From positions 880,001 to 944,000 of the forward strand of contig JAGYKV010000017.1 of the NCBI GenBank assembly GCA_018401415.1: a stretch of 64,000 nucleotides of DNA, given 5' to 3'. The translations under genes and the position numbers were made by a program. Positions 30,252 through 38,038 of this stretch are shown here, in pieces; the stretch's first letter is position 1; every line of letters begins with the position of its first letter. The DNA is from Candidatus Nanopelagicales bacterium (GTDB lineage: Bacteria > Actinomycetota > Actinomycetes > S36-B12). The notes beneath the pieces were generated by a model, which did no database searches, was not told the origin of the DNA, and saw only the letters and a list, made by a program, of their open reading frames with translations.

Positions 30252-30393
30252 CTATGTCAATCCCAAGAGTTTCAGGCGACCATCCGCGCACCGCAGAACC
30301 TAATCAATAGCCTTGAAGTTACCGGCCTTGACTTGTAGCCAAGCCGCCCGGTGCTGATCGTTAAGCTCGGCGAACTCCACCATTCGCAGCCGT
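30252..30393 (-). pseudogene. Relic of a helix-turn-helix (small-terminase-like) gene, copy A
   Basis: The minus strand reads RLRMVEFAELNDQHRAAW, then QVKAGNFKAID, an in-frame TAG at 30300-30302, and VLRCADGRLKLLGLT before a TAG stop. It matches the C-terminal half of the relic at 32244 (RLRMVEFADAMDDHRAAW, then AGNFAATDKVLRAMDTRMRL). The internal stop and missing N-terminal half show it is dead. Confidence 0.6.
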
Positions 30394-30516
30394 GACTCCC
30401 TACTTCAACTCGGTGGCTGCGAATGCCTGCGCACCGAAGCTCGCCAACCCAACGCTTGCCATGAGCATTGTTGCTAAGGCGCACGAAAATCTTGGAGTCG
30501 GCAAGTTCAAGCGACA

Positions 30517-30789
30517 ACACCGTGGAAACACGGTGGTCAGCGATGTCGACCTCCCCTAGATTGCTTTCAGGCCACCCGGGCCTCAGCACAAGGAACGGGG
30601 AATGATGAGCAACATTGAAAGCAACAATATCCAGGCCCAAGGGCGAACGTCTCGTTCTCGCCGGCGCCGAATCAGTCTCGTCATCGCGGGCGTAGCGGTG
30701 CTCCTCGTCGCTGGTACCGTCGTGATAGGAACCCAGGCCAACGGAAGCCGCTCAGGAAGTCTTCTTAGTGCCGATTGCAATGGAGTTAA
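30517..30789 (+). repeat. 273-bp direct repeat, first copy
   Basis: Covers about 85 bases of upstream region plus the first 63 codons of the gene at 30602. It is repeated at 31124-31396 with no difference seen, 607 bases downstream. Sequence diverges sharply after the repeat end. Confidence 0.9.
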
Positions 30790-31078
30790 CTACACCATCA
30801 AAAACAAAGGCCCCTGGAGTGACTTTATTAATACCCAGAATCTAGCGACTCCTTTACAGATCGAAGCACTTAATCAATGTCAACAATTTGGCAAATGGGT
30901 CCTCGACAACGGGGAATTGACCGATGCCCTTACTGAAATAACGGGCTTCTTCTGGGCACCCGACAAAACCTGGTGCCAAGTTGAGTACTACTCAATGGGC
31001 AGCAATTACAAAGAAACTTTTTGCCCAAACGGCAAGGGTCGCGGCGATCAAAAATCGTATGCCATTGTGATCGGATGA
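30602..31078 (+). CDS. Membrane-anchored or secreted hypothetical protein, duplicate 1
   Basis: 158 residues: a basic N-terminus (RTSRSRRRRIS), one membrane helix (LVIAGVAVLLVAGTVVIG) and an extracytoplasmic part with Cys59, Cys93, Cys127 and Cys140. GGAACGGGG precedes the start; ATG at 30602 or 30605 are both possible. Its twin at 31209 shares an identical N-terminus but a changed C-terminal part. Not recognised. Confidence 0.68.
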   Translation: MMSNIESNNIQAQGRTSRSRRRRISLVIAGVAVLLVAGTVVIGTQANGSRSGSLLSADCNGVNYTIKNKGPWSDFINTQNLATPLQIEALNQCQQFGKWVLDNGELTDALTEITGFFWAPDKTWCQVEYYSMGSNYKETFCPNGKGRGDQKSYAIVIG

Positions 31079-31123
31079 CGCACGCACTGTTACTCCCGGA
31101 CCGTCGAGAAATACGTGCGTTGG

Positions 31124-31396
31124 ACACCGTGGAAACACGGTGGTCAGCGATGTCGACCTCCCCTAGATTGCTTTCAGGCCACCCGGGCCTCAGCACAAGG
31201 AACGGGGAATGATGAGCAACATTGAAAGCAACAATATCCAGGCCCAAGGGCGAACGTCTCGTTCTCGCCGGCGCCGAATCAGTCTCGTCATCGCGGGCGT
31301 AGCGGTGCTCCTCGTCGCTGGTACCGTCGTGATAGGAACCCAGGCCAACGGAAGCCGCTCAGGAAGTCTTCTTAGTGCCGATTGCAATGGAGTTAA
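31124..31396 (+). repeat. 273-bp direct repeat, second copy
   Basis: Second copy of 30517-30789, including the promoter-side region and the export part of the next gene. Identity appears complete, which implies a recent duplication or gene conversion. Confidence 0.9.
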
Positions 31397-31682
31397 TTAC
31401 ATTATCAAAGGCGAAGGGACCTGGAGTGACTTTAGTGAAAAGAATCTAGCTACCGATGAACAGATCGCCGCGCTTAATCAATGTCAACAATTTAGCAAAT
31501 GGGTCCTCAACAACGGGGAATATGAAGTCCTTACTACTTGGATAAACAGCTACTTCTGGGCAAAAGACAAAAACGCTTGCAAAGTTTCGTACTACTCAAT
31601 AGGCAGCAATTACAAAGGAACCTATTGCAGTCCCGGGAGTGGTGACGGTGCTGACTCGAAGTATGCCATTGTGATCGGATAG
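31209..31682 (+). CDS. Membrane-anchored or secreted hypothetical protein, duplicate 2
   Basis: 157 residues. The first 63 residues equal those of the protein at 30602. After that the two agree only in part (shared ALNQCQQF.KWVL, YYS.GSNYK, YAIVIG) with many changes between, although all four cysteines are kept. The same upstream DNA means the same promoter and ribosome site. Not recognised. Confidence 0.68.
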   Translation: MMSNIESNNIQAQGRTSRSRRRRISLVIAGVAVLLVAGTVVIGTQANGSRSGSLLSADCNGVNYIIKGEGTWSDFSEKNLATDEQIAALNQCQQFSKWVLNNGEYEVLTTWINSYFWAKDKNACKVSYYSIGSNYKGTYCSPGSGDGADSKYAIVIG

Positions 31683-31850
31683 AGCACCCACCATTACTCC
31701 CAGGCCTGTCATCGGTACAACAATTGTGCGTGTTGTTGTTAACTGCGTGAAAGCTTTTCCCTCTCGTGGCAGAAGTATTGGTGTGGATTTCAGTGTATGA
31801 GTGTGGACTAGTGACCAGAGGCCAACTTTCCACTTAAGCGATCATGGAAT

Positions 31851-32236
31851 TCAGCACTTTTTTTCATTAAGTCCAATTATTCGAAGAGTCTTGCCGCGTC
31901 TTTCATATTTCGTGACGACCGCATCCAATGTTGCCACCGTTGATGCATCCCACACGTGTGCCTTGATCAAGTCGATGATTACTAAATCTGGGTCATGTGA
32001 ATACTCAAACTGGTAAACCAAATCATTACTCGAGGCAAGAAACATCTCACCATAAATTGAGTAGCGAACCGCCTCAACCCCAAATTCTGGAACGAATTCC
32101 CCTACGCGATCCATTGTTGCTAAGTGCGCAACCCTACGGGCCAAAAGGACCGTTGCTGTGACCACACCTGTTATGACCCCAATGGCTAAATTGTGGGTGA
32201 CAAGTGTCGCAATTACCTCTGGTAAGGCAGCAGCAC
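31851..32236 (-). pseudogene. C-terminal fragment of a SulP-type sulfate permease with STAS domain
   Basis: The minus strand reads ALPEVIATLVTHNLAIGVITG, a last transmembrane helix, and then the STAS domain segments YGEMFLASSNDLVYQF, VIIDLIKAHVWDASTVATLD and YERRGKTLRIIGLNE. These match the end of SulP anion permeases very well. The other ten or so helices are missing: upstream lies the stop of a different relic. A short frame from the ATG at 32165 is still open, but as a permease it is dead. Confidence 0.82.
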
Positions 32237-32243
32237 AGACACT

Positions 32244-32540
32244 TCAAAGGCGCATCCGCGTGTCCATCGCCCTCAAGACCTTGTCGGTTGCCGCGAAGTT
32301 CCCGGCCTGCGCCTGCGTCCAGGCCGCCCGGTGATCATCCATGGCATCGGCAAACTCAACCATGCGCAACCGATCCACTGCTGTTACTTGGCGATTATTC
32401 ATACCTTTCATCACAGCGCGCCACGCGCCGGAGCGGTCTTTGTATTCCAATGTTTCAGCGATGTCATCGTAGGAAAAACCTCTTGTCTTCCGCGTCAGCG
32501 ACGACCTAGGTGTCTTGCTCTTGATAGTGGATGTCAGGTC
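32244..32540 (-). pseudogene. Helix-turn-helix (small-terminase-like) protein, copy B, truncated
   Basis: The frame reads GFSYDDIAETLEYKDRSGAW, then LRMVEFADAMDDHRAAWTQA and AGNFAATDKVLRAMDTRMRL. Homologues with this layout (helix-turn-helix, then a helical AGN..A.D.VLR.....RL end) occur in actinobacterial phages and mobile DNA, some annotated as terminase small subunits. No start codon with ribosome site is visible; the ATG at 32450 gives only 68 residues. It is fused end-on to the SulP fragment. Confidence 0.5.
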
Positions 32541-33035
32541 GGCTCTATCTTGCCTTGGGAATATTTAACAGCTTTGAGACGCGCAGATGTCCTGTTGGGT
32601 AACTCCGGTTTAAGTCCGTTACGCCAAGCTTGCCCTGGCCTTCAACTGCGTGAGACTGCGCCCACAGACGTGCGACGTCGAGCGGTATTACCCCTCAGTA
32701 CCAGCCCGATATCGCAGATGCCATGCAATACAACCAACCACCCTCAATCGTTGCGCCTTATGTGGTGCGATGCCGGAAATGGCAAAGATTGTGACCTCAC
32801 CCTGTTTTCTGAGTCAGCATGCTTTTAATCCACGATTGCCCTTATAGGCGAGCAGGCCCGCACAGGTGACTCAGTTGGCTCGAGATTCCCGAGGCAATCT
32901 GTTGAGACGATGATCGGAGACTGGCGGCCAGGCTGAGGGCGGCCAGGCGCGCTTGGCCTTGACGGTCTCTGGTCGTGCTTCGCCATGCCTGCTTCTCTTG
33001 CTACACACTCAGGTGGCGGTGACTGATGGGAATCC
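32541..33035. other. Intergenic stretch in the large cassette
   Basis: No coding region, RNA or repeat could be supported here on either strand. Confidence 0.4.
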
Positions 33036-33542
33036 TCAATTCACAAGTCGCAGAACGTGGGTGTATGAATCGTCCGGGTTGCGCGTAGTGGTGACCTCGC
33101 CATCGACTCCCACATACTCCCCCGTTCCTCCCACGATGGCTCTCGTCATGGGTTCGCCTTCCGGGAGCAGGGTGTCGCCCTCGTAGTAGTAACTGATTCC
33201 CAGCGCACTGATCTGCCCTCCGGGTAGGTCATAGATCGCGGTGAGGACACGCTCCTCGCGATCGGTTCGCGCCCCCTCCCCCAGCGAACCGACTTTGGTT
33301 ATCGTTCCCATGACGGAGCCATACGCCTCATCGTCCCGGTAAAGGCCGGCCTCGAATGTGGTGATATCCCCCGAGTCGCCCGTGGGGTTGAGATCGAGGA
33401 ACACGAGCTCCACTGGATCATCAACCCTCTAGGTGAGAGTGATCGTCTCCTCCCCGGCGCCGCACCCGGTGAGAATGAATGCTCCCATGGCCATCAAAGT
33501 CACGACTAACGAACGACTCCGACCTCGGCGCATGACATCCAT
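33036..33542 (-). pseudogene. Lipoprotein with allene-oxide-cyclase/dirigent-like barrel, interrupted by TAG
   Basis: The minus strand starts MDVMRRGRSRSLVVTLMAMG, then AFILTGCGAG with a lipobox (LTGC), and continues to an in-frame TAG at 33429-33431. The same frame then runs RVDDPVELVFLDLNPTGDSGD and ends with IVGGTGEYVGVDGEVTTT and a stop at 33036. That ending is typical of small extracellular barrel proteins of the allene-oxide-cyclase/dirigent-like group. The stop may be a true nonsense mutation or a read error (a one-base change). Confidence 0.62.
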
Positions 33543-33897
33543 CTTAGGTCAATGGACTGCACAAAAGGCTAACGAGTGCGTACCTCACGCTTCTGGTTTC
33601 AAGAACCCCCATGCCGTCGTAGGCACACTACATACGGCCCTGCCACGTGGTTCATTCAAGATATTTCGCAAGAAGGAGAGACGCGTAAGCGCTCAAGCCA
33701 TCACGGACTCGTTGTCCGGCACACCATGAACCCTCACGGCCCGCACCTCACAAGGGAGGGGCCATTACATAGACATGGGGAAGGCGCCATCCCCTCATGA
33801 AATCGTGCTATAACGTGCAATAGTGAGGGGGCACCTACGGGCATTTAAGGAAAGTATGGGGATGCGAAAAACCTATGCACTGCAACGATTTTCCTTG
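33543..33897. other. Intergenic stretch before tRNA fragment 4
   Basis: No gene is supported. Short open frames on the plus strand lack start sites and protein-like composition. Confidence 0.4.
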
Positions 33898-33926
33898 GTG
33901 GGGCGGGTCGGGCTCGGACCGACGAC
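33898..33926 (-). repeat. tRNA-Met 3' fragment, copy 4 (29 bases, one mismatch)
   Basis: Copy of the T-arm and acceptor end with one change (CTCGGACC for CTCGAACC). It is followed by a flank shared with copy 2 (TGGTGTGGATAACTCAAGTTCTCATT). Confidence 0.85.
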
Positions 33927-34049
33927 CCACTGAATGGTGTGGATAACTCAAGTTCTCATTCGTTAGAAATATGTATTGTTTTCAAATGCCTTTATCAATA
34001 AAAAGAAATTTTCATGCAGTTCTTGACCTTTATTTGTGTGGCGCATAAT

Positions 34050-34295
34050 ATGACACAGAAAGAAGTTCGTTTCACTAAATCGGCGCGAAAGCATCGTATT
34101 GGCAAAGCTCACGTCCTTTTTGTCTTGGAGAGTTGTGAACCAATCACGGAGTTACCCAGTGATGGCGAAGACCAAAAGCTTCTCTGGATTGGGAATGACG
34201 ACCGTGGTGTGAAACTTGAAGTAGTGGCATTAGAACTAGCGGACTATATTTTAGTAATTCATGTGATGCCAAGGTCCTTTAGAGGGAGGCACTAA
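34050..34295 (+). CDS. Putative type II toxin, small RelE/BrnT-like protein (copy 2)
   Basis: 81 residues, differing from the copy at 25978 at about five positions (including ITELP for ITVLP, GNDDRG for GYDDRG, KLEVV for ELEVV). The same TTGACC/TAATAT promoter-like element overlaps the ATG. The sequence between the cassette entry flank and this element differs from copy 1 and is about 30 bases longer, so the duplication is not a plain copy. The antitoxin gene overlaps by one base. Confidence 0.72.
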   Translation: MTQKEVRFTKSARKHRIGKAHVLFVLESCEPITELPSDGEDQKLLWIGNDDRGVKLEVVALELADYILVIHVMPRSFRGRH

Positions 34296-34588
34296 TGGCT
34301 AATTCTAAATATGTCTTGGGCAAAGACATCGATTTAGACAAGGAAGTAATTCGCGATAGCACAGGCAAACGAATCACTAGCAAGCGTGCAGAAAAAATTG
34401 CAGAAGAATTCATCGCACAAGTTGTTGGTCGCCCCTCCTTAACTGGACCTTCAAGAGTTTCTCCTGAAATTAAGGCTAGAGTCCCAGAAAAATTGAAGAA
34501 AGCCCTTGAGAAGGAAGCCAAACGGCAAGGCCAAACGCCCTCGGCATTGATTCGCCAGGCCTTAAAGGAGTTTCTCGATACAGCTTGA
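34295..34588 (+). CDS. Ribbon-helix-helix (CopG-type) antitoxin (copy 2)
   Basis: 97 residues, differing from the copy at 26223 at two positions (DSTGK for DSAGK, ALKEFL for ALEEFL). Both domains are intact. Two nearly identical pairs in one genome could cross-neutralise each other. It ends 34 bases before tRNA fragment 5, exactly as in the first cassette. Confidence 0.78.
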   Translation: MANSKYVLGKDIDLDKEVIRDSTGKRITSKRAEKIAEEFIAQVVGRPSLTGPSRVSPEIKARVPEKLKKALEKEAKRQGQTPSALIRQALKEFLDTA

Positions 34589-34622
34589 TATCAAGCATCA
34601 GCCGAAACAACACAAAACATGA

Positions 34623-34667
34623 TTGGGGCGGGTCGGGCGCGAACCGACGACGACCGAATTATGAGTT
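34623..34667 (-). repeat. tRNA-Met 3' fragment, copy 5 (45 bases, two mismatches)
   Basis: Copy from anticodon loop to discriminator, with GGGCGCGAACC for GGGCTCGAACC and T for G at the left end. It separates the second toxin-antitoxin cassette from the pentapeptide cassette. Confidence 0.85.
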
Positions 34668-35022
34668 GGCGGCGACAGCATGAGTAGGCGCCATGGTGAC
34701 TCACTTAGTACCGTGACCCCTTCCGGCAGCCCTCACACGAGCCGTTTCACCGCAACGCATAGCGTCCTCGGGTGTCTTCAGGAGCGTCACCGCCAATCCT
34801 GTTAGACAAAGTGCCAGACGAAATGCGACCTCCGACAGCCGCTAGCTGCCAGGTTTGACCTTGTCCCAAGCTGGAAATACCTTGAACATTTCTGAGGAAC
34901 AGACTGTTGACTTGGATGGCGTGACCAGTTAAGTGAGCGGTGCTCCCTGAGGCTGAGGGGTTGATCAATCCACGATCCGACGCGAACGGATGAGCAGGGG
35001 GAATGCCGGTGTGACCTCGCTG
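34668..35022. other. Intergenic stretch after tRNA fragment 5
   Basis: No gene, RNA or repeat could be supported on either strand. Confidence 0.4.
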
Positions 35023-36132
35023 CTAGTCGGTCACCCAGTCGGTCTCCCAGTCGACCAACGCTCCCGTGTCCCGCCAGGCCAGTTCGAAATCGTCGTTGCA
35101 GTAGAAGCGGGGATCCGTCGTCAAGCATTCGCGGAACTGGCGATCGATGACTGTGGAGGTAGTCGTGTACGTGGTGGTACGGGTGATGAGTCCGAACCAG
35201 CTTCTGTGGTGGTGGGTATGGGTGTGGGTAACGATGAGGGTATCTTCCCAGTAGCCGACCATGTGTGACAGGTACTCGTCGTCTTCTGCCTCCTTGTAGG
35301 TCACTGTGATCTGAGGCTCGAGCGCGCCGCCCGCCGGGTCGTTGTCGAAGGATTTGGAACGCGCCTGGCGCGCACCGAACGAATAGCGCGATGGCGTCTG
35401 TTCGATGCTGAGGATCGCGTGTTCGCTCAGGACGAGGTCGATCGAACCACGTTCGCCGCGGGAGAGGATTTGTGGCATGAGTCGAGCGAATTCCGCAGAG
35501 TTGACGCGGCCATTCTCGGTGGCCCGGTGGAGGAGTTTGTTGGCCTCACTGCACGAGACGTCCCCGTTTACCCACAGCGCATGCGGGCCTTCAATGATCG
35601 TGATGGGGGTCGTGCTCGTTTCGTTGACGTACGCCGGGCACGGCTGCGGGGTTGAATCGATATCGAGACCTACGGCATCCAGGCAGTCGTCGTTCAGCGT
35701 TATGCGGACCGGCAGATTGAGCGGGATGCCGGTGATGCTACAGCCAAGTTGACCATCCGCGTTAACGAAAGCATCGCCCAAGTTGGCCTCATTCAGGTCG
35801 ACACCGGACAGGTTCGCGCCCGTGAGGTTCACCGGGCCCAGGAACACCGCGTCGGTCAACTTAGCGCCAGAGAGATTGACGTCAACAGCGTGAGTGTCCC
35901 CCCACTGTGTCATGCTCAGGTTCGCGCCGGACAGATTCGCTGCGTTCATCGACGCACCCACGAATGAGCAGCCGCTGTAGTCCGAATCGGGCATCAGGCG
36001 GGGCGATATCTCTCCGGTCACCGGATTCACCGATGGGCAATTACTGGCCGCGGCCGCTGGAACGGCTGTTAGCGACGCCGCGCCCGCCATCAGCACTGAG
36101 GCCGTCGCGGCCAGAATCCTGCGCACGCTCAT
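35023..36132 (-). CDS. Secreted pentapeptide-repeat protein with His-rich segment
   Basis: 369 residues. The signal peptide (RRILAATASVLMAGAASLTAV, cleavage near AAAAS) is clear. Residues about 55-130 form pentapeptide repeats (NAANLSGANLS, VNLSGAKLTD, VNLTGANLSGVDLNEANLGD), which fold as a right-handed beta-helix. A long C-terminal part follows, with THTHTHHHRSW near residue 310 and a Thr-rich stretch after it. A good ribosome site (AGGAGGC) precedes the ATG. It is the only full-length gene of the last cassette. Function unknown; extracellular binding is a guess. Confidence 0.75.
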   Translation of the reverse strand: MSVRRILAATASVLMAGAASLTAVPAAAASNCPSVNPVTGEISPRLMPDSDYSGCSFVGASMNAANLSGANLSMTQWGDTHAVDVNLSGAKLTDAVFLGPVNLTGANLSGVDLNEANLGDAFVNADGQLGCSITGIPLNLPVRITLNDDCLDAVGLDIDSTPQPCPAYVNETSTTPITIIEGPHALWVNGDVSCSEANKLLHRATENGRVNSAEFARLMPQILSRGERGSIDLVLSEHAILSIEQTPSRYSFGARQARSKSFDNDPAGGALEPQITVTYKEAEDDEYLSHMVGYWEDTLIVTHTHTHHHRSWFGLITRTTTYTTTSTVIDRQFRECLTTDPRFYCNDDFELAWRDTGALVDWETDWVTD

Positions 36133-36229
36133 GATTGCCTCCTAGGGCTAGTATCGAAAACCCACACCCGCTTGGGCACGATGACAACACTCTAGCGAAG
36201 CCGACTCGGCTCGTGCGGGACGCAGGTGG

Positions 36230-36618
36230 TCAAGCCTTGACGGGTTCCCGAGTGCCGGCAATGGATGCTGCGTCGATGAGCCAACCGTCGATTTCCAGCC
36301 CCAACCCGTAGTCCATGATCTCGTGATCGGGGAGCCGGCAACGTCGACTCGCAGGATCGTGGAATCACCGCGTCGGCTGAAGTCGACGAAAGTCACATCT
36401 GGATCATCGAGCGGGAACGCGTAGTTTCGTTCGATGATCCTGTCGAACTGCTCGACGGAGACCCCGTAGCGGTAGTTGGTCGAGGCGTATGCGCGTGCCG
36501 CCTCGAGATCCGAAGCTGCGACCACTCGCTGCGGATTTGTACCGCGTTGGCCCGGCCTCGGGGCAAGCTGTTGGGCGTTCGTTGACTGGAGCCAGCAAGA
36601 TGGCGAAACCGAGGCCAT
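36230..36618 (-). pseudogene. Hypothetical protein relic, frameshifted
   Basis: The minus strand reads NPQRVVAASDLEAARAYAST, then SVEQFDRIIERNYAFPLDDPD and FSRRGDSTILRVDVAGSP. In a second frame it continues MDYGLGLEIDGWLIDAASIAG and stops at 36230. The shift lies near 36325. No start with ribosome site is seen. Not recognised. Confidence 0.45.
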
Positions 36619-36700
36619 TCAGTAAGCACTTGCTAGACGAAGCGTTAGATCACGTTTCGGCCAATTAGGCCTAAAGGCCAATTCCCAGGGGAGAGAGTAG

Positions 36701-36774
36701 TGGGGCGGGTCGGGCTCGAACCGACGACGACCGAATTATGAGTTCGGGGCTCTAACCAGCTGAGCTACCGCCCC
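36701..36774 (-). tRNA. tRNA-Met (anticodon CAT), target of the repeat array
   Basis: The 74-base minus-strand sequence folds as a full cloverleaf: acceptor GGGGCGG/CCGCCCC, D-arm GCTCAGCTGGTTAGAGC, anticodon stem CCGAA/TTCGG with loop CTCATAA, variable TCGTC, T-arm GTCGG-TTCGAGC-CCGAC, discriminator A. CCA is not encoded. The anticodon CAT means elongator Met, or Ile if the C is lysidine-modified. Initiator is unlikely because the three G-C pairs of the anticodon stem are missing. Five 3' fragments of this gene lie on its 3' side. Confidence 0.95.
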
Positions 36775-36957
36775 CTGTAGGGACACTCAGTCTATCTTTG
36801 TGAATTCCCAAAAGTTTGAGCATGGGTGGGGTTCATTCACGTGTTGCAGGATTAACCGGTTGCGGCCACAGCCGGTGCCCCGACTCCACGCTGAACAAAT
36901 GGTGAAAGTATTGGATTTCTGGTTATTTACGACCAGATGTTCAGATAGTGTTTTCGA

Positions 36958-38007
36958 GTGCGAAAAAGACTTCTTGCCATAGCGGCCACCATGATTATGA
37001 CCGCGGGTGCGGTAAGTCCTGCATTTGCGGATTCGTTCACCCTGCAAGGCGATAAGGACACCGGGCTACTTGGTGTGAGTCCATTTGCCATGCCGATCAC
37101 GCCGACAACCGACCGCGTGTTTTATAGCGGTGGGCTCAACGGAGGCGGCTGGAGTTTGTCACTGTGCTCCCCTGCGAGCACCTGCACCGGATCCCCACTG
37201 CCATTTGGTTTCGGAACCGATTACACCCAGGTCACTCTGGCCGATGGCTCAATGCGCGCCTACTTCATTCAACCCAGTGCTGGGTCAAAGTCCATTGCAA
37301 CAGCGAGTGTCACCTACAACGCTGCCGGTGTTCCTCAACTTGGCCCAACAACGAATCTTGGGATCGCATCTCCTCCGGAACAAAGAGCATGGGGTGTTCC
37401 CGATTCCGTTGTGCTGCCCGACGGCAGGGTTCGCCTGTATTGGGTCAGCATGCCGACTGAACCAATTGTCGAGACAACTGGACCCACGAGAACACAATTG
37501 AAGTGTCTGGGTAAGGCACTCGGCAAGAAGCGAGTTGCAGTAATTGGTAACGGCGGCAGCCTCACGGCGAAGGATAAAAAGGCACTCAAGAAATGCAAAG
37601 TGTCTGCGAGCATTCTTGCGGGCACAACTACTACTCGCTCGGGTGAAGTAATTGTCAGCGCTACCTCCACCGACTCTTCAGGGACGCAATTCACACAAGA
37701 TGCGGGGTACCGATTCACCGGCGGTTACGTTGACTCCGACATCATTCAAGCCACGGACGGAAATTGGATTGCTTTGGTCTCCACCGGCCCCGGTACTCCG
37801 CCCCAGCGCCTTTATTCCGCTACATCCACCGATGGGCTCACGTGGTCGGTAAACACCAACGCATTGACGCCCACTTCCGTGAACTCCCTGGACCCCTCGG
37901 CCGTGCCCACGGGTCCGAATAGTTGGCGGGTGTATTACTCGGTGTCCCCCGCTGCGGATCCGTTCAACAATCACAGAGTCGTTGTGGGAACCCTCACGCG
38001 AAAGTAG
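36958..38007 (+). CDS. Secreted beta-propeller-like hypothetical protein
   Basis: 349 residues from GTG 36958. The signal peptide (RKRLLAIAATMIMTAGAV, cleavage near AFADS) is clear. Repeated blade-like units include DRVFYSGGLNGGGWSLSLC, RVRLYWVSMP, SDIIQATDGNWIALVSTG and SWRVYYSVSP, as in sialidase or glycosidase-type propellers. About 50 residues rich in Lys and Cys (LKCLGKALGKKR, then KDKKALKKCK) are inserted near residue 180. No catalytic signature is recognised. It is the first gene beyond the tRNA, outside the cassette array. Confidence 0.7.
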   Translation: MRKRLLAIAATMIMTAGAVSPAFADSFTLQGDKDTGLLGVSPFAMPITPTTDRVFYSGGLNGGGWSLSLCSPASTCTGSPLPFGFGTDYTQVTLADGSMRAYFIQPSAGSKSIATASVTYNAAGVPQLGPTTNLGIASPPEQRAWGVPDSVVLPDGRVRLYWVSMPTEPIVETTGPTRTQLKCLGKALGKKRVAVIGNGGSLTAKDKKALKKCKVSASILAGTTTTRSGEVIVSATSTDSSGTQFTQDAGYRFTGGYVDSDIIQATDGNWIALVSTGPGTPPQRLYSATSTDGLTWSVNTNALTPTSVNSLDPSAVPTGPNSWRVYYSVSPAADPFNNHRVVVGTLTRK

Positions 38008-38038
38008 AGCGCAGGTTTCGCATCTCTAGGCTCTACCC

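Noticed and set aside
30930..31387. Minus-strand frames opposite the tandem duplicated genes
   Set aside because: They repeat only because the DNA repeats; the plus-strand frames have start sites, an export helix and conserved cysteines.
33429..33431. Genetic-code change with TAG read as an amino acid
   Set aside because: TAG ends many intact genes in the window, including hutH and the molybdoenzyme gene.
24829..34667. tRNA fragments as functional tRNA genes
   Set aside because: All five lack the D-arm and the acceptor 5' strand, so no cloverleaf can form.
24829..36774. CRISPR array reading of the spaced repeats
   Set aside because: There are only five copies, spaced 0.7 to 7.3 kb apart, they match a tRNA, and no cas genes are near.
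24829..36774. Classical integron
   Set aside because: No integron integrase or folded attC sites were seen; the repeats are tRNA gene parts.
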